DNA of 64,000 nt from Certhia americana (GCA_018697195.1 CM031864.1:26322944-26386943), one strand, 5' to 3'; positions 24,401-38,202 are shown, numbered from the stretch's first letter. Translations and numbers: made by a program. The notes: generated by a model not told the origin, from the sequence alone.

Positions 24401-24481
24401 ATGGATAAGGAATACAAAGGGCAGGAGCAGCAGGGAAGGGTTTGTGATTGTGTGGCAGAGAGCTCAGCCTTGCATTTTGAA
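21460..24481. other. Unique AT-rich sequence
   Basis: No gene, LTR or CR1 recognised in this 3-kb stretch. A TA-rich region lies at 22670-22692. A 60-codon cysteine-rich frame at 22344-22526 was considered and rejected. Confidence 0.4.
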
Positions 24482-24835
24482 ACTCACAGAATCCCAGACT
24501 GGTGTGGCTTGGGAGAGACCTTAAAGTCCATCCAGTGCCACCTCCTGCCATGACCAGGTTTCCATTATCCCAGTTTGTTCCAAGCCCTGTCCAGCCTGGC
24601 CCTGGACACTTCCAGGAATGGGACAGCCACAGTTTCTCTTGGGACTCTGTGCTTGGACTTCACCACCCTCACAGGGAACAATTCCTTCCCAAGATCCCAA
24701 TTAACCATGCCCTCTATCGGTGTGAAGCCTCTTGCCCTGTCACTCCAGGCCCTTGTCCAAAGCCCCTCTCCAGCTCTCTTGGAGCCCTTTTAGATGCAGG
24801 AAGGTGCACCCCAGAGCCTTCTCTGGGCTGAAAAG
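24482..24835 (-). mobile_element. CR1 LINE 3' fragment
   Basis: Minus-strand CR1 with tail (complement of CAGAATCCCAGACTGG) at the left. It continues to the GAGAGCTGGAGAGGGGC and CAAGGGCCTGGAGTGAC parts at the right. Confidence 0.9.
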
Positions 24836-25849
24836 CAGAGAGCAAGGATGCAAAAGGATCTAAAAACTTCTTTGGTTTAAAATATTTGCTGTCATCTGCC
24901 AAGTATCAAACCCCCATGATGGTATCAGTGTGATAAAGATATCTCCTGTCTGTCCTCCTTCCTGCCATGTCTCATTGTCAGGATGGAGGAGGAACAGAAA
25001 TAACTTTTTGGACCAGCAACAGTGAAGTTGTTAAATCTAATCCAAATCCATAGAAAAAGCTCTCTGAGGTCCTGTGCATGCAGGGACCCAACACAGTGAG
25101 CCTGAGCAAAGCCTGTCTGCTAAACAAAGGTGATTAAGGCAAAAAACCACTACCTGATGTGTTAATTAGAAGATGACCACACTGACCACACCTACAGGAC
25201 TGGATCCAGTCTTGTGGTCTGAACTGATGGGTGAGCATTGTAATCTACTTGAACCATGGCACAGATTGAAATCCTCCTAAACTCTGTCATCACTCCTAAT
25301 GAATATATCACTCCTAGTGAATCCTCTCCTTTGATAGACTCAGCTCCCAGTCATTTACCCAGAAGAAAAAGTGTTTTGACATTATATTCTGGAAAACTTA
25401 AGGCATGGGGTAGAGTTTGACAAGTGAAAATCATTTGGAGTGGGATTCATTCATCTTGCTGAAGGGTGATGCTGAAGGGTGGATGGCTTATGGCTAGGTG
25501 GAATTAAAAATAAAGGGAAGAAATTAACTTGCTTTATGGGTTATTATCATCTATGATGTCTTCCTGATAATGTGCTGTCCTAGATTGCTTTAATATTCAC
25601 CTTAAACAAACTGGAAACTTTTCACATCCTGCAGTAACATAAGAAAAATTCAGCCCAGGTAAAAATTCTGATTACAAATTATTCCTTATCTAGCTGCAAT
25701 GGATTTTAGGGGTGGTTTATGGTTTTGTCATTGTTGTTGTCGGGGATTTTCTTGTTCATTTGGAGTTCTTTTGGGTTTGATCTTTTAGGTGTTTGGGGCT
25801 TTTTTGTTAGTCTGCTGTATGCATTATCAAGAGAAAGTCCCACTTCTGA
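24836..25849. other. Unique spacer
   Basis: Nothing recognised. Confidence 0.4.
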
Positions 25850-26308
25850 TACTGGTCCAGGGAGGCACCAGGATGATCAGAGGGATGGAGCAACTCTGCT
25901 GGAAGGAAAGGTTGGGAGAGCTGGGATTGTTCAACCTGGACAAGAAAAGCTCTGGGGTGACCTCACTGTGGCCTTCCAGGACCAGAAGGAGCTGACAGGA
26001 AACATGGAGAGAGACAATTTACAAGGGATGAAGGGACAGGACAAAGGGGAAGGGCTTGCCACTGCCAGAGGGCAGGGTTAGGTGGGATATTGGGAAGGAA
26101 TTGTTCCCTTTGGGGGTGTCAGAGACCCTGGCACAGGGTGCCCTAAGGAGCTGTGGCTGCCCCTGGATCCCTGGCAGTGTCCAAGGCCAGACTGGATGGG
26201 GCTTGAAGCAACCTGGGCTACTGGAAGGTGTCCCTGCCCATGGCAGGGGGGGAAAAAAGTGATCTTTAAGACCTCTTCCCACCAAAACAATTCCATGATT
26301 CTATGAAA
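25850..26308 (+). mobile_element. CR1 LINE 3' fragment
   Basis: Begins GGATGATCAGAGGGATGGAG and runs through the usual blocks to CAATTCCATGATTCTATGAA. Confidence 0.95.
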
Positions 26309-28051
26309 ATGAAAATTAAGTACAGGAAGAAAACTGCCAGGAGAAACTCAGATTAGCTGGGGTATTGATGTGCTTTCCCCCACTTTCTCACAAGAAATCA
26401 GCGGCCCAAAGCAAGCCATGAGCAATTCAGCAATTCAACATTTCACTAATGTTGGTCACAGGAGTAGAAAAACTGTACTTCAGTTCCAGGGATGGAAGAA
26501 CTCTTGTAGGTTTGTTTAGTTGGTTTGTTGACGCTGTTTGAGTATTCAAGCAAGGTGTATTTGGCTTTGTGAACAAATATTACTGCAGTGCATTCTGCAT
26601 TTCATCAGCGAAACCTCAGCCTCAATGTGTTGTCCCCAAAGCTTTGTCATCAGCATCATCAAGATCTATCATCAGCTGGAAAAGAAATAGGGATTGGTGG
26701 GCATTCCTGCCAAGAATGGTTTGAAGCAGCAAAATTCTTTGCTAGGGCAAGTTCTGTGTAAATTCATCACCATTTCCCTCTGAGTGAGTCCAGCTTGGTT
26801 AAGATGCATTTATTCTATTGTTCTTCCACTTGGTTTTCCTCATGCGAGGACTCTTTTCAAGGCTCTGTGGTGCACAAAGCAGGACCCTGCCAAAAGGCTA
26901 AAGGGGGCAGAGAAGCTGACCAATAATCATCAATCTTGTGACGAGTTTCTCAGGCATAACAGGAAATAACTGGCAGTAGCTGTGCTCTCTGATTTATTTT
27001 CTATGCTAATGAGATCAAAGTGCTGCTTTCTGCAGCCCTTGGAGCTGAATTAATGGGGAAAATCTTCATGGCTGTGATTGCGTGGGGCTGTGGCAATTAA
27101 AAACATATTGTTTAGCTGTAGTAAAGTCACTAATTAAAGAAAGTAAGAGCAACGAGATGAGTAAAGCACATTTTTAAGGATTCATTCAGAAAAACAGGAA
27201 AATTTTTGACCTGTGTTTGCAGTCGCTCCACAGCCAAGGTCACAAAGCTCCTAAGAAACCTAGCTCTGAACAATAACAGTAGTCAAACCAGTAATGTTGA
27301 ATCACAATGTACTTTTAAAAATAACCCCCCAGAACCAAAAACAGGATTCTAAACCACCCAGAAAGCCTGAAGGTTAATGGGATTAGATGGGAGTTATGGA
27401 GTTCGTGGTTTTGCCTTGGGAACAATGTCACTCTCTCTATCAACAGAGATTGTGAAGGAGAGAATTGGATACTGTGTATTCCCAGGGGCCAATTCCCAGT
27501 GAAATTCTGCTGGAATTGCAGTCACTGAGAATTCCCAACCAGCGAAGGAGCCAAAATGAACCATAGCTTTATAATCCTGATGTAAAGCATTGGAAAAAAA
27601 CAGCTTCTTATTGGACAAACGGCTTTTGGGAAGGATCTTAATGGTGGTGGTGGTGACAGACAAAGGGGTTTTTTCTTCTTATGTTTTAGCTGGAATTTGC
27701 TTTCATTTCAGACTCCATATGATTCCTGTGTGGTCAGAAATTGTGGCTAAGGAACCCATCCCAGGAGGCTGCATATGGCCTTCACAAGGAATAGCACCAG
27801 CAAGGAATCTGGGAACCAGAAGATGTGTAGAATTGCTGGCCTGAGCCAGCTGTGGACCTGCTGCAAGGATGTCTTGGAAAGGATTTCTTGGTGAAATATA
27901 CATAAAGAGAGGAAAACTACTGTGATCTGGCAGAAATGAAGGGCACAATCTCAAAAGCCATATTGAAGTCTAGTTTAGTCAATAGTCTACATAACTTATG
28001 GGTGTAAAAAACTATATCTAATCAAGAAAACTTTAAGGACTTATCACTAAG
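26309..28051. other. Unique sequence, possible conserved noncoding element
   Basis: No gene recognised. 26970-27150 combines GCTAATGAG, AGATCAAAG at 27012-27020 (a TCF/LEF-type word), CAATTAAAA and CTAATTAAAG in a short space, which is suggestive of a developmental enhancer. That is inference only. Confidence 0.35.
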
Positions 28052-28788
28052 TGTCTTGGTTTGGAAAGACAGGGGTGTCTGCTAGGAACCAAAAAAAAAA
28101 AAGAAAACTTCCCTTGGGGTTTGTTATAATTCCAAAATTGAAGGGGGGTCTCAGGCAACGATAAGGAGAGTAGGAATAACAGTTCCTTACTAGTTAGTCT
28201 AACAAGGTAAATTAACAATAATAACTACAATATTGGCAACAAACAGAACTAGAGAAGAAAAAAAAAGGGAAAAATAAAAAAACCAAAACAACAAATCAGT
28301 CACAGTTTTTCCTCTGGTAACTCCCCACCCCCTCAGTACCGTCACAAGCTAATAGGCTAGCAGCAGCCCTGGGAGGATGAGATGATTCCAAGGGTTTACA
28401 GTGGCTGGAGCTGTTGGAAAAGTGTCCCGGCTGGCAGGGGCCTTAGAAACACAGCGTGGGGAGACTTCGAGCAGAACTGAAGAAACCGTGGGTGCAGGGC
28501 AGGGAGGAAACGGGTTCCCAAAATCCCGGGGGACACACGAAGAGACCGGTGGTCCGACGGGGTTCCAGGTGAAGGAATGGGGAGAGCTCTCTGCCTCGCC
28601 GAGAGGAGCAGCCCTGGCAGTTCCCCCAAAGCAGAAAACTGCCCCGAGCGAAGTGAAGTCAATGTCTCTGGGTAGCTGCTTCTTTTGTTTGGCCCTAAGC
28701 ACCCTTAAGTAGCGAAAAGCACCCAGCCATTAGCTTCTTAGCAACTTCTGGGAAAAAATTCTATAAGAAATCAACCCAACCCCCAACA
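28052..28788 (-). mobile_element. Solo LTR, family D, subfamily 2, minus orientation
   Basis: 737 bases from TGTCTTGGTTTGG to CCCCCAACA, flanked by a perfect 5-base duplication CTAAG (28047-28051 and 28789-28793). A 5-base duplication fits ERVL-like elements. It is closest to the 56917 copy, sharing TGTCCCGGCTGGCAGGGG and TCAATGTCTCT. No internal region remains, so it is the product of LTR-LTR recombination. Confidence 0.93.
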
Positions 28789-31544
28789 CTAAGTCTATAA
28801 AAAATTTGAAGATTTACTAAGGAATAAGGAGTTGGGAAGGCCAACTTCTGAAAAAAAGTATTCTTTATATATAAATATATATGTACATATATTTTATGTA
28901 TTTTTCTGTAAGTTTGTCTCCAGCATTTTTTATTCCACCACTATAAAGATAATTAAAAAAAATATTTTTTATCCCACCACCATATTCACAAATCATGTGA
29001 AATACATGATTTTATTGCACCTCACTATAATAAATGAAGAAATCTGTGTTTCTACACCCCTACCCACTGCAGCAGTATTTTCAATAAGATTTTACTAATG
29101 TGATACCTTACATCAGGAAAACTGAATCCCTTCAATCTGTCCAAATCACAGATTTCTGGACATGTATCATCTTCCTGGAGCTGACTGAAAACATGGAAGC
29201 AGTAGTAATGTCCTCATTACTAATGGTAATGCTCATAGTCATTAATTTTATTATTAATTGCAAATAATTATAAGTATCCATTAATTTCTATGTTGATTTG
29301 CTGTGGATTTGGCTTTCCTCTTTCTTGTACTCAGTTTTAGTGCCAGAAGATGGTTGGTAGGAAGTTTAAAATAAATTTTGTATGCAGAGGGGATTTATTT
29401 GAGTCTTGTGGTGGTGGAGCAATTCTCAATGTCCTTACAGAGACCCTGAATCCAAGAGTGGTTTGGGCTGGGAGGCACCTTAGGGATCATCCATTCCACC
29501 CCTGCCATGGGCAGGGAATCCTTGGATCAGCCTTAGGACAAACAAGGACTGCACATGAATGTTTTCCAGCCCAGGAGCCTAAGTGGATTTGTAATGTTGG
29601 AATGTCTCCTGGAAGCCCTGTGGAATTGGCAGGTGGTGTCTAAGGTTGGTCAGCAGCCAGTGACCTCTGTTTTGGGAATTCTGCTCAACATCAGCCTAAA
29701 TGGGCTGGGATCTTCCCCTTGCCATCTCTCTGTCTGGATGTGAAATGCATCATTTATCAGTGACTGCTGGTCCACAGTCAGGTTTTGGGGACTGACTGAT
29801 GAACAAGTCGCAGATTTGGGAGCCATAAGGAGGAAGATACATTTCCCAGAAATTACAGGGAATTGTGGATGCATTTGACATTTTACCAAGGCAGAAGTGA
29901 TTATTTGGTGTTGTTAATTTGGTTTGTTTGTGGATTCGTTGTTGATTTATAACTCCAGTACCTGTTGTGTGGGGTATGGCTGGTGCTACTTTTGAGTCTC
30001 ATTAAAAAACTGCAATTAAAAGCTTACCTGCCTAAACTCCTTCTTTCCCAGCTGGCATACCCTGACCTCAAGGAGCTCACAGAGTGTATAAAAGCAGCTT
30101 TACAGTCCATTGTTTGCTCAGTGGACACTTCTGGTAGTGGGCCTGCATTGGAACTCAGCTGCTTCTCTGTGTTCTTTACCTCCTCCTGTTTTTTGAAGGG
30201 GCATCAGAATTTTGCTGGCCTGTGATGGCAGGAGCAATGGATTGGCCAGGGTGGAAGCTGATCAGCTCCTCAGAAAAAAAATTTCTAAATAGTTATACTT
30301 GTAAGAGTGGCAAAAGGAAGAGTAAGACATACTTGTAAGACTTTTTCCAAGCTTTTTGATATCCTGGGTATCTTCTTGGTTTCTAATCCTACTGAAAGCA
30401 AGCAGAGTCACATACTTAGGAAAGTTTTAAGTCAAAAGGGTGATTTTCACCCCCTGGCTTTGTTCATAAACAAGTTGTGTTTCCTTTGAACAACTTGCTC
30501 ACTTCCCTGGATTTCCTCCCTCATGCTGTCTGAGAGGAAGGAGAAGCAGCATTTGCTGTGATCCTTTCCCTGCACTTCCTGTGTCTTGTTCTTTGCTGGA
30601 GTTTCTGCTAGCAGGTCTCAAAGGCTTCATTCCTGCTTGAAACATGGAGTCTGCTGGACTCCTCGTAGGCTCCATGACCTGGGCTGATTTAACAGGGACC
30701 ATTACTATTCCATGGACATGGATAATTGCAGCTCCATCCCAGCCACAGAGCCCTGTAGTTTGTAGCCCATCCAAGGAACGTGTTCTGCCCTCCTTACCTG
30801 AGCAATTCCTTCCTTGCTGACTCCTGCAAGGAGTGAAACCAGGCAAAAATAATTAGCTGCATGAAATATGAAATGTCTTCCCTTTTCTGAGCTTTACAAG
30901 CACTCCTTTATAAGATGCCTTTCCAAAAGCTTTTCATGAAGGCAGGATGAAAGCCAATGGAGTAGTAGCTGAATGCTGCTTTTTTTCTGGTTTAAAATAT
31001 ACATTCATTTTCTTTTTACCTCTTGCTTATGTCCATTCATCATTTTGCCCTGCTCCTTAAAAATGTGCAATTCTGGAAAGAGTTCTCATTACTTTTACCT
31101 TCCTATCACACTATTCCAAGATCCATTGTATCAAAGATGCTACATAAAAAGGCAAATTAAAATTGAATTGCAGTAAAGCTCCTAAGAGAATTCAGTGCAC
31201 TTCAAAGAGTTTACAGCTAAATGCATGATGTGGTGGGAATGGACAATTAAGTGCAGGGAATCAGTATTAATGTGCCAGTATGTGTTAAGTGGTGAATACG
31301 TGATTATCTGTATTTTATTTGGGACCTTTAATTGCAAATAATAGTACTGGGTCATATATGTTCAAATGTGTAGAAAATCTGCTTTCCTGCAAGGTGGAAT
31401 GGAGGAATTGTTTCTTGGCATACACAGTAAGGGATTGTTTGGCAGTAATTCCCCAAACAACCACTACTTTTACATATCTTTATGTTTTCAGATCTCTTAT
31501 GGAAGAATTTAATTACTGGAGATTGCAGGAAGTCAGGTGGGTGA
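28789..31544. other. Unique AT-rich sequence
   Basis: No gene recognised. It holds one short CR1 piece (29445-29545). The minus-strand frame at 30499-30846 (115 codons) has no recognisable domain. Confidence 0.4.
29445..29545 (-). mobile_element. CR1 LINE 3' tail
   Basis: In complement: GATCCCTAAGGTGCCTCCCAGC and CTGCCCATGGCAGGGGTGG. Confidence 0.8.
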
Positions 31545-31760
31545 GGTGGCACTGAAGTGGGGGCTGGTCTCTTCTCCCAAGGAACAAGTAACAAGATGAA
31601 AGGAAATGGTCTCAAGCTGTGCCAGGGGAGATTTAGGCTGGGTATTTGGGAAAATTTCTTCATGGAAAGAGTGGTCAGGCATTGGAACAGGCTGTCCAGG
31701 TCAATGGTGGAGTCACCATCCCAGGAAATATTCAAAAAGAGAACGAATTTAGGTAAAAAA
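31545..31760 (+). mobile_element. CR1 LINE 3' fragment
   Basis: Carries TCTTCTCCCAAGGAACAAGT, GAAATGGTCTCAAGCTGTGCC and GGAACAGGCTGTCCAGG, the subtype with CTCAAGCTG rather than the dominant one. The tail is missing. Confidence 0.9.
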
Positions 31761-32532
31761 CTGCTTGGATATGTATCAGCATAAAATTTTATTATTATTG
31801 CTCTTATTAATAAGAAAGTTGATGTTTTAAAAGAGGTGGATATTATCATTTCATTCTTACAGAGTCTTTGTCTGAGTAGTGGAAATTAATACAGCTGGAC
31901 TTTGCCCAAAAAAAATAATCTGACATGTCCTGGATTTAGTGATTCTTTTGGAACAAATCCTCATTTTTAAAGTCAAACTAGAAGGTGGTTTTGTGAGTTA
32001 GTCAGGCTATAATCTCTATCTCAGCGGGATCTGCAGTTCCGAAAAGCCAGGCGGGGAACATTGCTGCCTTTCCAGAGGTTCCCACTGAGAATAACAACAG
32101 TAATTATCCTCGGGATATCTATGCCCATCTCAAGTGTACCAATTAGTGACACTTGGGCCTGAAAGCAGGTGAAATTCCTTTCCAGCAAATGGTCCTGTTG
32201 CCAGACAATAGGAAACTGTTTGTGTTTCCCAGCCAGTTACATTCTTCCTTGGTTAATTAAGATCCTTATCCACGTCTGAAGCCCTCACCTACAGCTCCTT
32301 TGGTGTGCTTGGGAAAGGGAAAATGTAACTTGTAGCTTCTACATTTGTTCTTTGCCCTGAGATAAATGTCTCTGATATGAAATTCAAGTCACTGAGCACA
32401 TGTTTGGAGACTGAACTCAGGAGGGAGTCAGGACAGTCCTTTGTGGAGGTACCTCTGAAGGTGTCTCCACATTTTCCAGCTGGGACTGGAAATCACAACA
32501 CTGAGCTTTTTAGCAGAATATTAAAATAAAAC
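31761..32532. other. Unique spacer
   Basis: No gene recognised. 32015-32180 is locally more GC-rich and of higher complexity and may be conserved noncoding DNA. Confidence 0.35.
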
Positions 32533-32752
32533 AGTAACATGGAATGGTTTGGATAGGAAGGGACCATGAAGATCAAAATATCCCTGCCATGGGCAGGGAC
32601 ACCTCCCACTAGCCCAGGTTGCTCCAAGCCATGTCCAACCTGGCTTTGGACACTTCCAGGGATGGCAGCCACAGCTTCTCTGGGCACCCTGTGCCAGGGC
32701 CTCATCACCCTCTGACACCACATTCCAAACTACTGTACGGTTCTGTGATTTT
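32533..32752 (-). mobile_element. CR1 LINE 3' fragment
   Basis: Minus-strand copy with the tail side near 32540 (complement of CATGGAATGG) and the CACAGGGTGCCCAGAGAAGC block in complement near 32680-32695. Confidence 0.9.
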
Positions 32753-35700
32753 GGGGATCTGGGGAAATTCAGAAAAAAAAGAAAATTTTATATATTTATA
32801 TATATTTATAATCAAAAATAACATCAGCCATTAAGTCAATGAGCTATTTAATAAGCTAATTAATTCAATGCATTTTAAAATACTGCAGTGTGACACAGAT
32901 CCTTGGAAGAGGCATGTCCTTCCTTTCATAATATCAGCAAAAGATCATCCCACACGAGAAAGGATGGACTTACTCCAGCCCTAAGGAGGTGTGTTGTAAT
33001 TTGTAAAAATAAATGTAAAAGACATTTCCTGATGGAAGGAAGGGAATGCAAAGCACCCCTAGTCCTGCCCAGCCTGACAAATCACAGCAGGGAAAGGGCA
33101 GGACAAGAACAAGGAATTTTCACCTTCTCGGTTAAAAACCTTAAACATTTCTGTTCGCAGCCCTCATCTCCAAGACACCACAACTCGAGGCAGATTTAAT
33201 GCAAACAGTTTGGTTTTGTTTCTCTGATGGCAATGAAGAAAAATCTGCAGAACAGAAACAAAGAAACCCTTCCTGGTTTTGCATATGAGGTGTATTTCTT
33301 CCACATCAGCTGCACGTGCAACAAATCCAAGGAAAAATGAACAATGAGCTCTGGGAACTAGGTGCAACAAACTGGTAGGTGATGCACCAGTAATAGATTG
33401 TCAAAACTGAACGGCACAAATCAGCAATACACAAATTTCCAGGGAACAAATCCCTTCTCTGCAGGGGCACCTTTGAAGTCCTTAGAGTGAGTTAAATTCT
33501 GGCTCCTTGGTGGGAATCAGCTCCCATTAGCTCTCCTTGAGATGCAGATTTCCCTGAAGATCCCTTTCCTTCTCCCTCAGGTGCAGATTTCCTGCCCGCC
33601 CCTGTGCCCTCGCTCCATCCACACTTTGTTCAGCGGAACAGGGATTATTTTCTGCCCATCCAGACTGGAATCCTGATTCAAGTGAATCAGAAAATTGCCT
33701 CTACATGGCTCAATAATGAGATAATTTGAATTCTAGTCTACTATTAAGCCTTTGAAACAGTACAAGCTGGAGTTAAATTGGGATCTGTTCTGGGTTCTTT
33801 CTTATCCTTTTTGTTTTCTCTTGACATCTACCTACTTAATTTTTCTTTTCTTAAAAACAGAAAAAAAAAAAAAACCTGAATGTGCCACGGTTTCTCCTAT
33901 ATCTTTATTATGCTTTGTATTGTGCCCTAGTAGGAAGAAAGGTTCTTTCTTTCACATTAATAGCAGTTTCTCCCAGTTGCAAGTGGAATTTAAAAGATTC
34001 ATGTTCTTTTTCTTTATTATTTTCATGATGACAATGCTGAGAAGGCTGTTGGGTTTTTTATTTAAATCTGCCTCACCCTCCAAATATTCAATACATTCAG
34101 ATTTTCATCTGAGGGTTTTATTTTGTATTTACTGCGAGGCACATGTCACTATGGGAAAGAGAAATGTGAATTATAAGGCTAAATTGTGAATTATAAATCA
34201 TTATTATGGAAACAGAGGTGTCCTGCAACTCTAGGAAAATGGAGAAGGAGGCAGTAACAAAAAGGGGAAAAATAAAATTAGGCATTTTTTTTTTCCACCC
34301 TTTTTTTTGTTATTTCTGTCTAAGCTGTTGGCATTTTTTGTGGGTTTAACATTTGTGCCTTGACTCTGAGTGCCAAGGAAACTTTCTTTTGGCTTGCTTG
34401 CCCTCCTTCAACTTTTCCAGATTGGGAAAATTTGCCTTTATGACAATACTTTGCTTTATGACAACAAGATCATTACACTTTCATGTTGCTGCAGTAAAAT
34501 TAGGGGATGTGATGAAGTGCAGAAAATGGTACCAAAGCTGCATAAAAAGGTCATAAAAAACAGTCTTAATAGACACTTTACTGGAAATTTGAGGAGTGGG
34601 AGAAGCAATGGAAAATATGTTTTCCTTTTGGCTTATATGATCTAATTTCTCAAAACTGGATCACATTTCTAACGGCACAACACCCATGCTTTTTACAGCA
34701 TTTCTTTTCCTCAGTCTCCCTCTGAACAAGTTAAAATCTTGATTTCACTCCAGTCCAGATGAACAACAATCAGCTGGAATGTTACCTGTGAAGTTTTGAG
34801 TGTTTAGATCCTAGTATTTGAGAGTGACAAATGGATGAATTTCATCCATCCTTCCTAATCTGCACTTACTGTATTTACGATTAAAAATGAAAAGGGGAAC
34901 TAATTAAAAATTTATTTGTAAGTGGCATCTGGAAATCAGATCCCCAGTTTTTAAAAAACAAACTAAACGAAACAATAACCAATATTTACCAAAATAAACC
35001 CCATTTTAGAAAGCTAAATTTATCATTGACATCTGTCATACTTATCTGAAGAGTAGATCCATTCAAGTAGCTCTAATTTCATTCAAGTAGTTCTAAATCT
35101 TCTGGTGATAGATCTGGTGCATCTTTGGAATTCTGTCACTTGAGCTGTCATATTTTGAGGAAAGACTTTTGCACAGCTGCCTGTTTTTAGACCTGACACA
35201 GGCAGAGAAGAAGAACTACAAGAAGAACAAGAGGAAAAGCTTAAAATGGAACTCCCTACTTTATCAGCTCAGTGGTTTGGTCTGAAAAGCTGCAGATTCA
35301 CAAGACAAGAAACAGCTACCATGTCCCTCAGAAAGGGATACTTGGGCATTCCTTTTTTAGTTTGGGGTTTGGGGTCAATTTCATCATCAGTCCTCAAAGA
35401 TTTAATTTATTTGTTTCACAGCAAATTTTTAGTAAATAATAAGAATAGAAGGAGGAAGGGAATGATATTAGCACTCTGAGCACTGGAGCCTGCTTCATCT
35501 GATACTTAGGAAACATTCCCATGGAGGATTTTAACCAGATTTGATAAAAAATGGGTTTACATTCTCAGTATCATCCAAGAGAACATGAAGAAAAATGTAC
35601 TGAGTTTTGAGTTGAAATTTCAGTTTCTGGCTTCCCATTCATTGATCCCTCCTACATTTCTCCCTTATGTGTCTCATATAATTCCATGAGATAATTCTGG

Positions 35701-36524
35701 GAACATTTCTGTTTAACTTCCAGCTGGGAGCAGGCATCATGTGGCTGCTGAGCTGATACTCCCAGCTCAATAATTAAAGCGTTGTCCATTACAGATCTGC
35801 AGGCTTGGGACACCTTTCCCAGTCATGGCAGTCAATCATTCCTGATAGCAGCTCAACCTTTTCTGCATTTACTTTTCTGTGGATTAACATCTGCCCATAA
35901 AAAAGGCACTGCTGTCAGAGCTCACCTGAGATGCTTTCATATGGAGCTGGAGATAATTGAAAGCTCTGAACACCAATGTAAAACAGAAGTTTCCAGGAAA
36001 AAAGATTTTTCCATTTCTTTAGGCCAAATCAGAATCTTTTTAAACCCACTGGTGCTGATTCAGCAGTGATGCAAAGATGGGGCTGTGGCACCAAACTTCT
36101 TGAAACGCTCACAAATTTCCTTCCAATTGCATCCAAACAAACACTTTGAGACTTGAGAAATTAAATACCTTTTTACTGTTGCAAAAAAAATGAGACTTAG
36201 TTTGAGGAATTTCCTAGAGCGTTTTTTGTGAAGTTGCTTTGGGAAAAAAAAAACTGGTTTGAAAATGCTTTTTTATTTCATTTCTTCATTCTCTGAAATT
36301 TTGGTGAAAAATGGGAATTAGAAGCACTCCCTCTCCCAGAGAAGAGAAAGTAGAGAAAAAATCTGGATAATTTATGCAATGGGATCCTTGAATTTTTAAA
36401 AACTTTTCTGTTCTTGCTGTAAAATTTTTGTTTGGTGGTGATATGCATTGGAATGGCCAAATCCACCCCTGCTTTTTCTGTCTCCTTGTCTCATACTCAG
36501 CTGGCTTCTGGAGGAGTTCCCTCA
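32753..36524. other. Unique AT-rich sequence
   Basis: Almost 4 kb with no CR1, LTR or gene recognised. The 145-codon frame at 33752-34189 is T-rich hydrophobic translation with an A-run inside and was judged to be chance. Confidence 0.4.
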
Positions 36525-36822
36525 CAGGAGGGTAGGCCCAGGTGAAGGTTGGGCACTTCTCCCAGGGAACAAGGGACAGAAAAAGAGGAAACAGCCTTAA
36601 GTTAAGCAGGAGAGGTTTAGATTGGGTATTAGGGACACTTTTTTCATGGAAAGCCCCAGAACAGGCTGTCTGCGGCAGTGATGGAGGCAGCACTCCTAGA
36701 AATGATCAAAAAACACATGGATGTGGCACTTGAGGACATGGGTTAGTGGTAAACCCTGTGGTGCTGGGGTGATGATATAAAGATCTTTTCCAAGACTAGT
36801 AATTCTATGATTCTGCAGTTCC
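36525..36822 (+). mobile_element. CR1 LINE 3' fragment
   Basis: Contains CTTCTCCCAGGGAACAAGGG, GGTTTAGATTGGGTATTAGG, GGAGGCAGCACTCCTAG and the tail AGTAATTCTATGATTCTG. Confidence 0.9.
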
Positions 36823-37884
36823 ATACTTATTTCTCTGGAAATAGGGATACCACCATCCTCTCTTTCATAGTAATTACCTAAAAGGCCCGATGGAGACTGG
36901 GATTATCTTCCCAAACTCACTCTCCCTTCACTGGGCAGGTTCCTCTTCCAAAGAACTTCTCTGCTCAATACAAAACAGTATCAATCTCTTACAGATGTTG
37001 CACCAAAAAATATTTTAAGAGAATGAAGAAAGCAAATTAACCTTGTCTAGGGATGAACCTCCCTTCTCTCACAACCACTCAGTGCTGCTCAGCTTAGGAT
37101 CTTTTCACCCAATTGCTCTCAAAAAGACCATGTGAAGTCAGGTGTCAGGGGGCTGAGGTGTTCCTCAGCTGGGCTACTAGAAAGGTGGGACACAGTTCCA
37201 AGCAAAATGAAATGTAAACCACCTAGAATATGTACTGTGTGTGTTTGTGATGGTGCATTCCCTCTGCCTTGTCCAGGCTGCTCTGGATCTGAGAAATGCT
37301 TGTTAGGCATTGGCCTTGAAAACAACCCCTGGGCTCAGCTCTTCCCCAGCTTTTCAGAAACACTCTCTGCTCCCACAACTGCTGCTGTCTAATGAGCTCC
37401 TGTTCGCCTTAGGAACAGTCTTGGAAAATGTTTTTCTTGCCTGAATGGTGTAGCATTTCTGTTCCCACAATTTCAGAGAAAGCACTGCCCCACAGTGTGG
37501 CCAGGATCAAACACTGTTAAGAGCAAAGCCCCTCTCTCAGCAGTGAACAGTGGTCCAAAATGGGGCCCTTGGAGCTCTCCTGGGCTGCAGTGGGCTGTGA
37601 CCAGAACCTCCCTCGCAGGGGGATGCCTGTCAGAGCCAGAGAACTCCCACGGTTTTGTACTTGGAGCATCCCCGGCCAGCAACAAGTCCTGGGCTGACAC
37701 CCTCACTCCTCAAGGCCTGACCCTGCACCTGGGAGATGCAAAGGCATTGGAAGGGAGCATTTCGCTGATCTCTGAGAGGACTTTTTCACAAGTGCACTGC
37801 TTGCACTGGCTCTGTGTGTCTGTGTGCATGCATGTGTGCATGTGCTATAGCAAATCTGAGACATGCTGCTTTCTTAGATGTGTA
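36823..37884. other. Unique sequence, moderately GC-rich
   Basis: Frames at 37495-37902 (+) and 37473-37706 (-) overlap and no domain is recognised. A TG/CATG-rich simple repeat lies at about 37811-37842. Confidence 0.35.
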
Positions 37885-38202
37885 AGGACTGTGAATATGT
37901 GAGTAACTTAGGCCTTATGACTTACCTTTACTTAAATGCTGCTAAGTGTTGTTCTTTGCTAAGTTGCTAAGTATAACTTTAAAATTATAAGTTAGGTAAA
38001 TCTTAAGTGTTATTCCTCTATTAAATAGTTAAGATAAAGCTAAAAAATAATTTTAAGGTATAAGTTGAGATAGGTATAAGTTAAGTTATTTCTTTGTGAA
38101 ATTTTTAGGTTCAGGTGAAGTTAAAGTACTGTTAAGTTTGAGTGCTCTTAAGCTTTTGGACTGTGTTCCTATTTATCCTCACAGTCTTTTGTCATACACC
38201 TG
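37885..38202 (+). mobile_element. TAAGTT-rich tract before an LTR, possible provirus remnant
   Basis: About 300 bases in which TAAGTT, GTTAAG and CTAAGT recur many times, ending at the TGTCATGG start of the LTR at 38203. Its composition differs sharply from the DNA on its left. It may be the degenerate 3' part of the internal region of the element; I know no way to prove this from the window alone. Confidence 0.4.

Noticed and set aside
33752..34189. 145-codon hydrophobic frame, possible membrane protein
   Set aside because: The hydrophobic residues come from T-rich DNA and an A-run. There is no start context or homolog that I can recognise.
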